Shown in pieces: positions 22,885 through 36,364 of a DNA stretch of 64,000 nucleotides; position 1 is the stretch's first letter, and the number at the start of each line of letters is the position of its first letter. The translations under genes were made by a program, and so were the position numbers. The DNA comes from Halichoerus grypus (taxonomy: Eukaryota > Chordata > Mammalia > Carnivora > Phocidae): contig NC_135716.1 in the NCBI RefSeq assembly GCF_964656455.1, positions 109,896,389-109,960,388 of the forward strand, in the 5' to 3' direction. The notes under the pieces are model-generated. The model was given only the letters and a program-made list of their open reading frames with translations, was not told the DNA's origin and did no database searches.

Positions 22885-23606
22885 CGAGGACTAAATTCTA
22901 AGTCCTCTCTGGTAGACTAGTGGGGTTCCTTAGAGCCTCAGAATGGTTCTCCAGAGGCTTCAGATCTGTTATTACACTTCAACTAGACCAAGTCCTCTTT
23001 TATGTTCTTATTTTACATATTTATCTGTTCTAAAAATATCCATTAAGAACTTATTTAAGTAAGAATTCCACTACTTTTTGAAAACCATTATATCATCTAA
23101 GTAAAGGATCTCTGAGTACCATATATCTATGATCTACGAGAAAGATAGAACTTATCTGATCACATATCTTTTTTCAAAGAATGTTTATTAACATTCACAA
23201 ATGTAAGTAAAATATATTTTGAAAAACACTGCACTAAATGATTTACACCTGGCTCCACATGCCAAAAAAATGATATGGTATCGGATATAGAAATAATCTG
23301 ATTTTTATGAGGGAGTAGGTGAATAATGCCAAGTAATGTTAACTGGTCTTTTAGAGCAAAGAAGATGCATGGTCAAGTAAATTTGAGAAAACCTGGGTTA
23401 AACAAAGCTAACACATGTCTTTATCAAAGACCTTCTCAAAGCTCTTAACGTAACATAAAACTTGTGCATTAAAACTCTCTGAGAGGGCTCTGTAGCACGG
23501 ATCATTTCCTCTGCCATTGCTGGCATTCCATAGAACATACTTTGGGAAATGCTACTTTAGACGGATAGGAAAATTAACAGTCCAATTTTGATAGAAGTGC
23601 TAAATA

Positions 23607-23835
23607 GGGCACCTGGGTGGCTCAGTTGGTTAAGCGACTGCCTTCGGCTCAGGTCATGATCCTGGAGTCCTGGGATCGAGTCCCGCATCGGGCTCCCTGC
23701 TCAGCAGGGAGTCTGCTTCTCCCTCTGACCCTCCTCCCTCTCATGCTCTCTGTCTCTCATTCTCTCTCTCTCAAATAAATAAATAAAATCTTTAAAAAAA
23801 TAAATAAATAAATAAATAAAATAAAAAAAAAAAAA
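23607..23835 (+). mobile_element. CAN-SINE
   Basis: Antisense to ABCD3, perfect 14-bp TSD AGAAGTGCTAAATA (23593-23606 and 23836-23849), (AAAT)n tail. It shares diagnostic bases (GACTGCCTTCGG, CTGGAGTCC, CCTCTGACCCTC) with the copy at 50565. Confidence 0.96.
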
Positions 23836-24800
23836 AGAAGTGCTAAATAATTTTTTTTTACCTAAGTTGAACTAGAAAAAAGCTACAATAGAACCACATA
23901 AAAATGTTGTTTCTAGAAATAAGAATATTAAAAAAATAAGAGCAATTAAGACAGTGCAAAAAGTTTAGAGGTTTAGACTAAAATTGTTTGAACCAAACTT
24001 CACATAAAACCAAAGTGCTTTAGTGCTGCCCACGCTGTGAAACACACACGATTAGAAAACTTGGTAAAGCACATGCTATCACTCAGCAATGGTTTACCAC
24101 TGGGGCAGCAGCTATAAATTTAAAAAATGGTTTCTCGAATAAAGCCTTATTTCTGCTTATTATTCCGCTGCAAAAGAAAAATAATAATAAAGAGTAATTT
24201 TACAGTTTATATCCTATTACTTCTAAAACATGTAAGGATCTTTATAAAAGATAATTTGGTGATTTTAAAATGCCTGTAGTCAAATGGGTGAAAATAAAAT
24301 AAATCTCTATAATTACATTATAGCAGCAACAAGGTAGGAGGGATTCTCCTCCATATCATGGAATTTCCAGGTTCTACCTTAAAGAAGGAGTCTGTCCTAT
24401 TAAAATTTGCCCATACTCCACAGTCTTTAGCGACTGCTAACAAATAAGCCTAAAAGATGTAAAGGATATTAAAATGTACATTAAGGACCAGAATGACTTT
24501 CTTTCAGACTTTTTTGTAGCAGAAACAGATGAATCTAAACCTCTTTGGGAGAAGCAACAAGGGGAAAACAGAAAAATCAATTTATAATGTAGCTTTAGTA
24601 GCACGTTAGAGTTATGTGTTATTTTTCAAATAAAAATGCTCCATATTGTGAATTCATATGTTTAAAAATGTTAAATTTAACCAAATATCAAAGATCTCAT
24701 ACAAAGAAGCTCAAAAATATTTATCAAAGAGAAAGTTAACAATTTATTTTAAAATGACTGTTTCACAATTGATGAATATGGGTTAAAAGTATATGGAAGT

Positions 24801-24983
24801 GGGGCACCTGGGTGGCTCAGTCGGTTAAGTGTCTGCCTTCGGCTCAAGTCATGATCCCAGGGTCCTGGGATCGAGCCCCACATCAGGCTCCCCGCTCAGT
24901 GGGGAGCCTGCTTCTCCCTCTGCCACTCCCCCAATTTTGTTCTCTAATAAATAAATAAAATCTTAAAAAAAAAATTTTTTAAG
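24801..24983 (+). mobile_element. CAN-SINE
   Basis: Antisense to ABCD3, 13-bp TSD AGTATATGGAAGT (24788-24800 and 24984-24996). Slightly short: most of the CT-rich tract is missing. Confidence 0.95.
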
Positions 24984-26039
24984 AGTATATGGAAGTTCTT
25001 TGTACAGTTTCTGCAACTTTTCTGTAAGTTTAAATAGTATCAAAATAATGTTTTTTAGAAACTCTTAGTCTTTTTCATTTTTTTCTTTATCTCGTATCTA
25101 AATGTTAAAACTGAGTACCCAACAAATTGATTACTCTGTCTAGTAGAATTACAAGCTGGCTTATGCTAGCTAATAACCTTCCTCTTGTCCATCATCACCA
25201 GTTAATGTACCACCTACTCTTGGCAATGCATTTTCTCCAGGACATTAAGACTACGAGAAAATTAAAATGAGCATCTATTCAATTAAAGTTGGAAATCCCT
25301 AGTTTAGAAGAGCAAATATTATTCTTCGGATTACAAAAACATGAAGTCACAAAATGTGAATAAAAGGGAAAAAACTTTAAAAAATAAAGTACTCTTCTAT
25401 ACTATACCAAGGCTGTGCAAGGTTCTTTATATGTAATATGCGACTTTCTACACAGATAGCTAATATGATGCTTACGGTGGATATAACCTGCATATTTTTG
25501 CTATTAACAATGCTATATTTGGGGAGCCTGTATTTTTATTAACAGATATGGTACTTAGATAATAAAGTCATCAAAGGAAAAAATATAAAATTTTATAATC
25601 ATGTAAAAGGGCATATATGCCTTCTCTACATTATACAAAGGATTCAAATTACTTATGCACATAGCTCATATAAGCAGAACTTAGCAATAAAGTTGATCTT
25701 CCAAAGCTGATATGCTAGCAGCAACGAATAAACACTTCAATTATGTTTATGGCAAACTTCTTAAAATTTGTAAGAGGATGCCTCACTAGGGCACATACAA
25801 AAATGACGAGACACTCTCTCTGAACACCATTCAGGGAGGCCAATCCGTAAGCCCTCCACTTGGCTTCTAGCAAGTTTTTCAGCCCTTCACTTTTAAAGAT
25901 GAATAGACAGGCAAGAGTGACAAACTTGAGGAAAGCCTCTAACATGAACAAGAAAAATGAGAACAAAGGCCCAAGAAAAAATAAACAATGCAGGAAGCTA
26001 CAAAAAAAAAAAAAGTTCACATACTTGCAAAAATGATTG

Positions 26040-27320
26040 CTCTAAAACTGGACATCCATACAAACAGATAACTCTTGGAAATAAAATGATGACAAATACA
26101 AATCACTGGATAATAAAGTAAAAAGAAATTTCCTAGAAAATGTCAGAGATGAAACAGTAGAGAAATTATAAGATAATCAGGTGATCAGCCTAGGGTTCCA
26201 ACACTCAAGTAATAAGAATTCCAGAAAAAATACAGAAAAAAATGGAGAGGAAGAATTTTTTAAAAGCACAAGAAAATTTCTCAGAATGCAGAATGAGTTT
26301 CTCAATTGAAAAGAGCCCACCTAGTGCCCAGCACAATGGAAAAAAACAATTCACAGCGACATTCAGTAAAATTCCTAAACACTAGCAATACATCAACAAT
26401 AAAAAAAAATGATCATAAAAGCTTCCACGGGGGTTAAAAACAGATCCACTGTGAAGGAAGGGCAAGCGGCACAGGAATGGGCCTCCACACCCAATACGGC
26501 AGCTAGACTAGCAGTGTTTAACCATGGGTGCACACTAGAATCACTGGGATGTTTCAAAAACTAATGACTAATTGAATCAGAATCTCTAGGGGTGGGCCCA
26601 GGTATTAATCGTTCTCAAAATTCCCCAGATGATTCTAATCATCCTGCAACCAAGGCTGAGAACTGCTGAGCTCTACAGAAGACAACAGGGTGATGCTTTC
26701 AAAATTCTAACAAAAAATGATTTCCAAGTTGGAATGTATAAATATAGCTAAACTATCAATCAAGTATAAGAGTTCAGGTCTCAAAAATTTACTTCCATTG
26801 TGCCCTTTCTCAGAAAAACACTGTACGTGCCAAAATGAGAAAGTAAACTAAGGAAAAGGAAGACAAAGGATTCAGAAAACAGGTTATTTAACACAAAAGA
26901 GAAAGATAAAAGAAATTCCCAAGATCATAATTAAAGCAAAATCAAACTGGATTGCTCTTTAATGGGCTTAAAGTGCAATCAATACAGATTAGGACAGAAA
27001 GACAAGAAACTATCAAGAGGTATAGGGTGGCGTGGTAATAGACAAAAATCAAAAGCTCACCTGGTGTGTATGACCATATTACAATACTGAGATTTTACAG
27101 TGTTGTCAATAAGCTTGAGCTGAATTAGTAAGAAGTAGGCAAAGAACTAAGGCACAAACAAAAACTTGTAATTTTTAAGTGCCAGGAAAAACAAAAAGTT
27201 GTATATCAAAGAAACTACCAAAGTACAGAATGTGGCTCAGTGGTAAACAGGCAAAATCATGTAAACAATAAATTCTGACTTAACAAAAAATGTGACAAAA
27301 AGTAAAACACAAGAGGCTGG
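26040..27320 (+). repeat. Ancient L1/HAL1 ORF1-like region
   Basis: AAGAAAATTTCTCAGAATGC...TCAATTGAAAAGAGCCCACC...TTCAAAATTCTAACAAAAAATG...CTATCAATCAAGTATAAGAG...CTTTCTCAGAAAAACACTGT follow the order of an L1M/HAL1 ORF1 region. Many stops are present. The ends are approximate. Confidence 0.6.
26511..26668 (+). mobile_element. hAT-type MITE nested in the old L1
   Basis: GCAGTGTTTAACCATGGGTGCACAC and ...GCTGAGAACTGCTGAG form imperfect inverted ends around AATCAGAATCTCTAGGGGTGGGCCC. It interrupts the L1/HAL1 words listed for 26040-27320, so it is the younger of the two. Confidence 0.7.
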
Positions 27321-28144
27321 GCATGGGTAGGAGTATAAAAGAGCTAATTCTCATCTTTCAAAGTAGGAAACAAATGCATACTCTCTAAAACTGAAAAATC
27401 TAGGACAGTAACACAAGTTACACTGAAATGCAGAGGTAGAGATGAACAGTAAAAAGAAAACAACTGGCTCCGGGAATGGAAGTTACAAGTGGAAGAATGG
27501 GGCACAGAACTGATGTGTTTGTGATTAAGTCCAGTAAGACTCTTTGACATTTAGCTGTGTTCATGTATTACTTTGATTAGAAGAACAAGGCAGGGCACTG
27601 AGTACAGGTTTCAGGAAGACCTGTGTTGAATACAAGAGCCTACACAATTATACATGTTCTGAGGCACATAGTTAGGGTTTTAATCCTATGCAAATCATTT
27701 TCTTTATTCTCCTAGAGAGTCGAAAACATGTGCATAAAGCGTCCTTCCTCATCCTACAAATCCTGAGAAGCAAATCAAGATTCAAAAAGTTATTAGATTA
27801 AGTATTTCAAGAAATTTTCTGATAAAATACTGCATACCAGGAAACAGAATTCCAAGAAAAATGTTTTACTCTGACATTCAAATTGGTATCATGAGGAATA
27901 AAATCTTTAACAGATAAATGTTAATATCCCAACTGTTACTGTAAGTTTTTAAATTCAAAATTATCAGTTACAGTGATAATATAATATGTACAAAGACTAT
28001 AATGAAAAAAACATAAAGCAGTAACTTCAGAAATTGAAGGAAATGTCTACAAACTGTTTTTTTACTTCTAATAAACATTCTCAATATGATTCTCTGAAAT
28101 GCTTTGATATTTTCCTCCAAATTATCTCATTAATTTCAGACATC

Positions 28145-28345
28145 CAATTTGGTGACTTTTTTAACCCCCTGCTACAGCATTTATTATACTGCATTTTGTT
28201 TCCTTGTCCCTAATTCTCTATAAACTGTCAGCTCTGCAGGGCTTGGTACAGAGTCTCTCCTGTTCACCAGTGTATCCCTATCACAGAGTAGCATGGTGCC
28301 TGGCACATGGGAGATACTCAATAAACATCTGTTAAGTAAATGAAC
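28145..28345 (+). repeat. L2 3' end
   Basis: ACTGTCAGCTCTGCAGGG...AGTGTATCCCTATCACAGAGTAGCATGGTGCCTGGCACATGGGAGATACTCAATAAACATCTGTT is a textbook L2 3' end. It lies 120 bp from exon 4. Confidence 0.85.
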
Positions 28346-28468
28346 AAATATATAATTTGACTTAAGTACTTACACCTAATTGAGAATCTATTTCTTGCTT
28401 AAGATAATGTTAAATATGAGACAAATTAGTATTTTGTACATATAGGAGGAAGGTGAATAGAAAAGTAC

Positions 28469-28557
28469 CTTTCAATGAGTGTCCCATTTTGAATCATCCA
28501 AACATCACAATACGTTCGAGACACCAGCATAACAGCAATAAGTGCCAAGTAACCTGT
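28469..28557 (-). CDS. ABCD3: ABCD3 exon 4 (residues 83-111, transmembrane helix 1)
   Basis: Encodes TGYLALIAVMLVSRTYCDVW and MIQNGTLIE, ending in phase 2 within Ser112. The hydrophobic run fits transmembrane helix 1, and the following loop should face the peroxisome lumen. The acceptor is TTTTAG. The donor reads GAAAG|GTACTT, which departs from the usual +3 to +5 bases. Confidence 0.95.
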
Positions 28558-30341
28558 CTAAAATAAACCAGGTATAGTCAACTAAATAAATGCATTTTTA
28601 AAAGTTCAAAGAAACATTACCTTGGTAAGGATTTTTTTAAGTTCAAATCTTTATTCTAGCTTCAATACAGTGGCTGACATTTTACCTATAGGCAATTTTT
28701 AAATATAATTTTAAGAGAATTTAAAAATATAATATAAATGAAAAAAGCCTAATACATCATTTAATTTAACCTTCTCATCCAGAATTCAAAAGTGAATCCC
28801 AGGCAGGTCAAATGACTTGCCTTCATACAATTAACAGAAGCTAGCAGTATCACTTAGATTCCCTGAGTCACAGTGTACTGTGATGGTCTTATATTTTTAG
28901 TACAGAAGTCTAATAAAGAAAAATGACAGTAACTATTAATGTACAGTTAAGCAAATACCGAAGGCTAAAATTGGCCTAATGGAATAAATTTGGCTCAATT
29001 TGTTGGAAAAATCTCTAATACTGCCCTGCCCTCAATTTAGTGATTAAGACAAGATTTACACATAAAAAAGAAGACAGCATAGTAGATAAGTATATTTGCA
29101 TCACTTCATGTAACAAGTGGCAGGATAGGAAAGCCTCAGTGACGAAAGAGGGTTATGATGTTAGAAATACATTAAACAGACCAAGGAAAACAAAGGAGAG
29201 AAGGAAGATTATGAGTAGAAAAAAAAAAAAGATAAAGGATTTAATGAGAAATAGGAAATAGACTGAAACCATATGAATAACAGTATTGCATATCCAGCAG
29301 AATTTAGCAGGATTAAACAAAGTGTTAAAAAGTGTCATTTTGAGAATTTTACTTAAGCAATGCTGTTGTGGAAGATGGATTAGCGAGGAAAACAGATGAG
29401 AGGCTGAGTCAGGAGTCCATTCTCTCTCGGTGACATGAGAACTTATCCTCCAAACTCTACCACACACACACATTCAAAGCTGACCCTACTTACTCTTCTA
29501 AATTGGAAGAATGACAGTACTGTAGAAGCTAAAGTCAGGGAAGAGGGATGTGGCAGCAGGGACATTTGTTGGATAATATATTTAAAGTCAAAGTTATGGT
29601 GCTGAGTGGCAACTGCAACTATTATGTAATTTTTGCAAAACAAATACTGTTTTAAAAAAAGGTGAAGGTACTAGGAAATACAGCACTTTAGGTGTAGACG
29701 AGGCAGGGAGTCATAAACAGAGAATAATGAAGCCACAAGAAAAGACAATATCAAAGAAAGCTTTTGTAACTGAGCAGTGATAGCTGCTACCCCAAAATCT
29801 GCCAGAAAGCAAAGATTCCATCTTCCTACCCCAGCCACCATCTGAAAGTTAGGTATGCAATTGGCAACAAAAGAATCTTTTAATTGTAATAAACACTATA
29901 TGTAGATGTCACTTTAACTGTAATGCTAACTTTTAATTCAGACCTTAAATACAGTCTCAATCCTAAATTAATCATCTGACATATAAAGGTAACACACTAG
30001 ACAAAGATCGTTTATTTTTTCCTTCATTTTCTGTTCTCAGCTTAATTTTTCCTTGAAATAAGTACCAACTTTACTTGTCTCACTTTAGCAAAATCTGGCA
30101 AACTTTGATTACTGACAATCCTGAAACGCCTTTTTCTACAAAGGATGTCCTTAGAATCACGACTATCTCCATGATTAGTAGGTTTGTGGAATATGTCAGA
30201 AACCAAAGATTTGCACTGATTTAGGTAGTCCCTCACCTCATGATATGTATGAACTCCACATATTCATATGCAGTATTATCATTTCTCTATTTCCTAAATC
30301 AGTTAGTCTCTCTATCCCTACTTCCAATCTTCTGTGATTTC

Positions 30342-30342
<1 letters not shown>

Positions 30343-30374
<32 letters not shown>

Positions 30375-30556
30375 TATTTATTTATTTGAGAGAGAGAGAA
30401 TGAGAGAGAGAGAACACATGAGAGGGGATAGGGTCAGAGGACGAAGCAGACTCCCTGCCGAGCAGGGAGCCCGATGCGGGACTCGATCCAGGGACTCCAG
30501 GATCATGACCTGAGCCGAAGGCAGTCGCTTAACCAACTGAGCCACCCAGGCGCCCC
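30343..30556 (-). mobile_element. CAN-SINE
   Basis: Sense to ABCD3, long T-run at 30341-30367, TSD CAATCTTCTGTGATTTCT, 18 bp, perfect (30325-30342 and 30557-30574). Confidence 0.96.
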
Positions 30557-31166
30557 CAATCTTCTGTGATTTCTATGAGAGTTTATTTCTAAGTGAAACC
30601 CCCAGTGAACTGGGGTTAAATTTGGATTTTTATAATTCTCAAAGATCATGTGTAACATGAGTCTGCAGCATGGCTAGGCCTAGAGAAAGCTGGGAGGTTG
30701 GCCAAGTGAGGCCCTGGTATCTCCCTTACCAACTCCCAGAGATCTATCCAATGTCTCACATTCATTTTACACTCAGCAAACCCCTGCTAAAAAGTCAAAT
30801 GAGCACTGAACTGTTAACTGATTAAGAGGGGAATACACAAATCTTTCCAGAGAAGCTTGTATTTTAAATAATTCTTCAATCAGGAGGGCTGTAGAAAGAG
30901 AAACCTTCACCAAGAAAATAACAAGCATTAAGCTATTTTTTATAAGTATCTGTTTTTGTTGGGGGAAGGGGGCAGGATGTCACAGACATGAGGTCATGAA
31001 ATCATAAGAGCACAGAGCCTGACTACAAAATAGCAAAGACTCTTCTAAGAAGATGATAGTGAAAGAAAGGTCAAAGTCAGGTTGTGATTTACCCTACAAG
31101 AAAAAAGAAAACAAATGCTTTTATTAGGGTTTTAGAAAAAAGACTATTAAGAAAACAATAAAAGGC

Positions 31167-31352
31167 GGGCGCCTGGGTGGCTCAGATGGTTAAGCGTCTG
31201 CCTTCGGCTCAGGTCATGATCCCAGGGTCCTGGGATCAAGTCCCGCATCGGGCTCCCTGCTAGGCGGGGAGCCTGCTTCTCCCTCTGCCTCTGCCTCTCT
31301 CTCTCTCTCTCTCTCTGACTCTCATGAATAAATAAATAAAAAAAAAAAAAAA
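31167..31352 (+). mobile_element. CAN-SINE
   Basis: Antisense to ABCD3, perfect 18-bp TSD AAGAAAACAATAAAAGGC (31149-31166 and 31353-31370). It has a pure (CT)n tract and an A-tail, suggesting a young insertion. Confidence 0.97.
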
Positions 31353-32677
31353 AAGAAAACAATAAAAGGCAAAAGGACCAATTAAGAGATTATGATAATC
31401 CAGTTAAGAAAAATATAGCGAGGACTGTAGGAATGGAAAGGGAGACTAATTTAAGAGAAACTCAAGGAAAAAACATTTAAAAATAAGGAAGGGAGAAGAT
31501 TTAAAAAGTCTCAGTGTGATTTCATTTTTATTAAAATATGTGACAGACATCAAAATACTGATAGAAGTTCTGAGTGAGAGGCTAAGAGGTATCAAGAAGA
31601 AAAAAATATATATCCACATTTTCTAATTTTTCTTCAAGGAACACATTTTATCTCTATCTTATTAGGGAAAAAAATGTTATTAAATTATGTTTTAGAAGTC
31701 AATAAGGGTGGAACCACAAGCCATGATGCAGAAGTGAGGGAGAAAGAGAGCAAATCCAGTGTAATGGGGAACTGTGTGTTCTCTTTGGGGATTACAGTGC
31801 TTTGGGAATATCTTATCATTTTGTGGCTATTAATAGATTATAAGTCTAATGGTCTTTAAAATTTGAACAATGGAAAACATTATATTTCAAGAAAATAAAT
31901 TTCGCAGAGAAGATAAAAAAGGGGAGCTTCTTTGAACTAAGACTAATGAACACTACAATATTCACATTAAGAATGTTTAGAATGAAAAATGACCCAATAC
32001 CAGTGGCTGAAAGGATGAAGTATAGGGAGGAGAAAGAGACAAAGGTGATGATACTTCTGGTTCTACAAAAGGTGATTAAAGATGGAGAACACAGCATTAT
32101 CTTATTTTTTTAATCATTAAAAATACTCCTCAGATAATGATAAAGGTAATCTTGATAAAAGGGCAAAGGAAAGGATAATAAAACTTTATTCCTAAAACCA
32201 GTTCACTTCCTGAAAATACTGGAGGAATTCATACATCATTTTGGGTATCTCAAAACATATTTAATCACACATGAAAGAACAACCTTCAAACGTATTCCAT
32301 ATCAACGTGACTTATGAACATCCCAATGTAATAAAAAGGTCTGTCTTTCTAAATTTAATCTTGATTTTATTAACAGAATTTAGCTATAATAAAACAACAC
32401 CATTTAGGGTAGCTGCACTGAAGTACTCTAGTATTTCACATAAAATATAATGAAATACTATTTCATAAACAAGAGGAAACTATTTTAAAATCTGGCACCA
32501 AATAACAAGGGTACTTGCAATGATAATAGATAATTAAAAAAAAAAAAATTTAGTCTTCATTACCTACACAAAAAAACATTTGATCTGTAGTATAACAAAA
32601 GCTTTATAATTTTATTGTTCTGATCTCATGTAACCTTAAAAGTTAAACACTTAACATTATAATTTCTTAAGACTTAC

Positions 32678-32776
32678 CTCCTTACAAAATGTTCTAGGGA
32701 CCATGATTTTCAGAATCCGTGTGAGTCTTAAAAAAAACACCTTGTCCACCACAGCTCGCTCTTTTTTCCCCTCTTT
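32678..32776 (-). CDS. ABCD3: ABCD3 exon 3 (residues 50-82)
   Basis: Encodes KEGKKERAVVDKVFF then LRLTRILKIMVPRTFCKE, in phase 0 at both ends (99 nt). This is the cytosolic, strongly basic run leading to transmembrane helix 1. Compared with the human protein as I recall it, there are a few substitutions in the VFF(S)RLIQILK stretch. The acceptor is TGTAG and the donor GTAAGTC. Confidence 0.95.
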
Positions 32777-32959
32777 CTACATTAAAACAAAAAAAATTAA
32801 GATATTTATAACAAGTAATATTAAAAAATCACATTTCATCTAAGTCAATAATAACAACTATCAAAATGGATACTGTGTTTAGAGAGTGCAAACTCGCACT
32901 GCTCTTCGCACATGTTTTCAAGAAAATAAGATGTTATCAAAAACTAAATAACGAATGAG

Positions 32960-33760
32960 AAGTTCTGGGGCCATGTGAATATCTGGGAGACTACTGCAAG
33001 CAGAAGAAACAGCAAGTGCAAAATGCCAAGGTGAAAGCTCATTTAGTTGCCTGAGGAGCAACGAAATGGCCAATCTGGCTGGATAAACTATAAGCAAGGG
33101 ATAGTAGCAGAAGATGAGATCAAAGAGATAGCTAAGAAATGGGCAAGTACTTACTGTTTATTATCCACTTCCTGATTAACAGCAGAATGTTTTTAAAATT
33201 CTGAACAGGAATTTTCCTGATATTAATTACTGGAAACATTTAGATTCCTAGATTTAGCATTTAGCATTTCCAATATGCAACCTGCCAATTCACTCTCTTC
33301 CTCATAAACTCAAAGACGGACAAGGTCTTTACTTCTACAGCTCACATACTAGCAGGAGAAATACAGATAAAAATAAACCAATAACTTGTTACAGATACAC
33401 TAGGCAGGGCCATGAGAAAAAGACTAATTCAGATAGGATGACAAGCAAGAGTTCTTTGGGGAGGTGATATTTAAGCTGAGACATAAATAAAGTGAAGCCA
33501 CATGATAACCTCAGGGAAGGAGGGTAGTCAAACACAGGGAACGTCAAGCACAAAAACCAAGTGTTGAGAATAAAACCGGTGCACACACTGAAGAGCAAGA
33601 CAGAATTGCTCAAACAAAGAGAATAAAAATGAGAGAAGCTGAAGAGGTTGACAGGGCTTGTAAAAGACAGACCCTTGAAACCATAGTAAGGATTTAGAGT
33701 TTATTTAGTCAGCATAGTGGGAAACCACTGAAGAAACTTTAGAGCAGTAATTGATCTTAT
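32960..33760 (-). repeat. L2, minus strand
   Basis: AGAAACAGCAAGTGCAAAATGCC, GGAGGTGATATTTAAGCTGAGAC and GTAAGGATTTAGAGTTTATTTAG match the reverse complement of L2 internal sequence in order. Gaps are likely. Confidence 0.6.
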
Positions 33761-34079
33761 CACCCTCAGACATTTCTTCATTCTGAAGGAACAAGAAAAA
33801 GTGAGATGAATTGGGTATGGTAGAGGCTATTTACTTTATTACACCTGAACTGTTCAGAAGAACATACAGGAGAAACTTCTTGCAACAGGCAACACACATG
33901 AGAAGGATCTGATCCCCCTACCCAGACCCTTCCCCAACTCCCACAATCACAATTCACTTCTTTGTTAACTACTATGCTCTTGATAAATACCCATGACATA
34001 GTAAATTCTATAATTAGATAAACTTTAGTGTAAATATGTTTTATGTAAGTTGAGGAACCTGAAATGAATAGTTTGTCTA

Positions 34080-34584
34080 CTGAATTAGAATTAATAATAA
34101 GCTACCATCTATATGTCAAACACTGTGCTAAGTGCTTTATATTTATATAATCCTAACAGGCACTGAGTGCGTTACAGAATCATAGATCAAGAAAAGGAAG
34201 TCTGAAGGCACTGTGTTTGTAGAGTTAGATCAGGAAGACTAACATAGATAAGAATCAGCCTATCCTGTAACTGTTAGAACAGAGTTCAGGTCTTTCAAAC
34301 CTTATGAAGGTTGCAAACCTCACCCTACTAAATTAGAATAATAGAATAATAAGAAGCTACCATCTATATGTTAGACACCCTGCAAAGTGCTTTTTATATA
34401 TGTAATCCTAATAGGCACTGAGTCCATTACATAATTATGGACCAAGAAAGGAAGTCTGAAGGCACTGTGGTTTGTAGAGTTGGATCAGGAAGACTAAGAT
34501 GGATAAGGTTCAGCCTACCCTGTAACTCTTGGAACAAAGTTCAGGTCTTTGAAACCTTATGAAGCTTGCAAACCTCATCCTACT
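34080..34584 (+). repeat. Tandem duplication, two units of about 250 bp
   Basis: Unit 1 (about 34080-34330) and unit 2 (about 34331-34584) share nearly every word in order: GCTACCATCTATATG, AGGCACTGAG, GGAAGTCTGAAGGCACTGTG, TTCAGGTCTTT, AAACCTTATGAAG. They differ by scattered substitutions and small indels, so the duplication is old. The start of each unit contains MIR-like sequence. Confidence 0.95.
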
Positions 34585-35714
34585 GAATTAGAGGCCCAGT
34601 CTACTTCATTCACACATGCATGTGCTCCTTCATTCATTCAATAAATATTCACTCAATCCCAGGCACTATTCTGAATGATGGGAACACACCAGAAACTAAA
34701 ACAGACCAATAGCGTTACTCACAGTCTATTTACTTCAGCTAGCCTAGTCTCAAGCCAAACCCTATAACTTCAACCAAAATCTCCCCTTTTACTTCCCCAA
34801 ACTGAGAAAATACAGGAAGAAAATAAAGACAAGGCAATAGATACCAACTACCTTTAAAAAAAAAGAAAGTTAAACTTCTACTCTCAAGTTTTTCCTATCA
34901 CTGCCTCCCTACCTCACCCCATTGCACATGTAATGAACACCCCTGAATAGACAAATTATAAATAAAATGGCCATCTTCTGACTTAAACAGAGGATTACCT
35001 ATTTCTACCTTCTAGCTGCTTTCAAGAAATGATCTAGGGAAAACAATGAGGAAGGTTTAAAAAAAAAGTTATAAGAAAGTCACATCAAAGGAATTTAAAA
35101 TACTAACTGCTACCTGGTATATAATTCTTCCTCCTCTTTTATTTCTGCTCCTATTGTCATCACTACTAAATCATAGGCCGTCTGCAAGCCATGAAGGAAT
35201 TGCATATATATTTCCTAAAGTCATCACAGCATGTTCTGGAAAGAAAACACCTGGACTAGAGGGCTGGCTCAGAAAGGCTGAAGAAATACCACAATGCTCT
35301 ACCATTCTTGACACATAATAAAATTCATATCTGAAACCAATCTAAAGGAGAGGACCTACAGAGACAGTACATTTCATAAACACTACTAGTCTCTCCAACG
35401 AATTCATTTTAATTTCACTACTGACTTTCCCCCACCTGTGAACTTTCCAGTATTTCTTAAAAAAATACAAAAGACACTTTGAGGATACAAATTTAAAATG
35501 TAAACTATAGAAAAAGCAAACCATCAGATAAAGACCATTTAAATAGTTAAAGAAATAATGCAACCAGAAAATAATGTACCTAACATTGAGGGAGCAACAA
35601 GGTCAAAGGGCAAAGAGAAGTTCCTATTGATGTGTCAATCAACTTAGAAAGGTTGAGATGAACGAGAATGGACTGAAATAGATGTTTGAAACAACAAAAC
35701 TAAAAGGCCATATG

Positions 35715-36300
35715 GCGCTGACAAGAGGATAAGCATTCCTGTGTATTGTTGGCGAAAGTGTAAATCAACACAACTATTATGTAGCATCTATAATAGCACC
35801 TATCAAAATGTAAAACGTACAGACTGTAAAATAACTCAGCAAATTTACTTTTAGGAACTTATCCTACTGGTATTCCTCCTGCACATATGCTTAAACACAT
35901 ATGCATTTACACAGTTTATATTATCATAAAAATCAAAAATCTAAATGTGCATCAATAATGAGATTATATAAACTACATAAAATTTATGCAATGAAAATTC
36001 TACACAATTATAAAAAAGGAAGCAGCTCCTATTTATACAACAAAATCCTATAGAACAGTTAAATTAACTAGATCTACAGCTATCAACATAGACATTAACA
36101 TAGGATCTAAAAAATATGCTGAAAGAAAAGTAGAATGATACATATCATGATTCCACTTCTAAAATTTAATATGCAAAATAATTCTACCTATATTGTTTAT
36201 GAAGATATACATACATACACATAACCCCATCAGTATAAAATATGCATGGGAATGCTAAATTCCCCATCTGAGTTTATAGTACCCCAGAAACCCAGCAGTG
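35715..36300 (+). repeat. Ancient L1 fragment (ORF2 end/3' region)
   Basis: CAGCAAATTTACTTTTAGGAACTTATCC...ATATTATCATAAAAATCAAAAATC...AATTCTACACAATTATAAAAAAGGAAG follow the L1 pattern around the ORF2 C terminus. Heavily diverged. Confidence 0.55.
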
Positions 36301-36364
36301 TTTACCTTTATATATTTTGAAATTTATATCATGTATACTGCCATCAAAATTAAGTATTTTTTAA

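Larger units (their letters stand above)
22266..28468 (-). other. ABCD3: ABCD3 intron 4
   Basis: Contains a hAT remnant, two CAN-SINEs, an old L1/HAL1 block with a nested hAT, and an L2. The stretches 22885-23590, 23850-24780, 25000-26030 and 27330-28140 show nothing I can name. Confidence 0.7.
28558..32677 (-). other. ABCD3: ABCD3 intron 3
   Basis: Contains two CAN-SINEs and weak L2-like sequence on the minus strand around 31370-31600. The other stretches (28560-30320, 30580-31140, 31600-32677) are AT-rich with nothing recognised. Confidence 0.7.
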
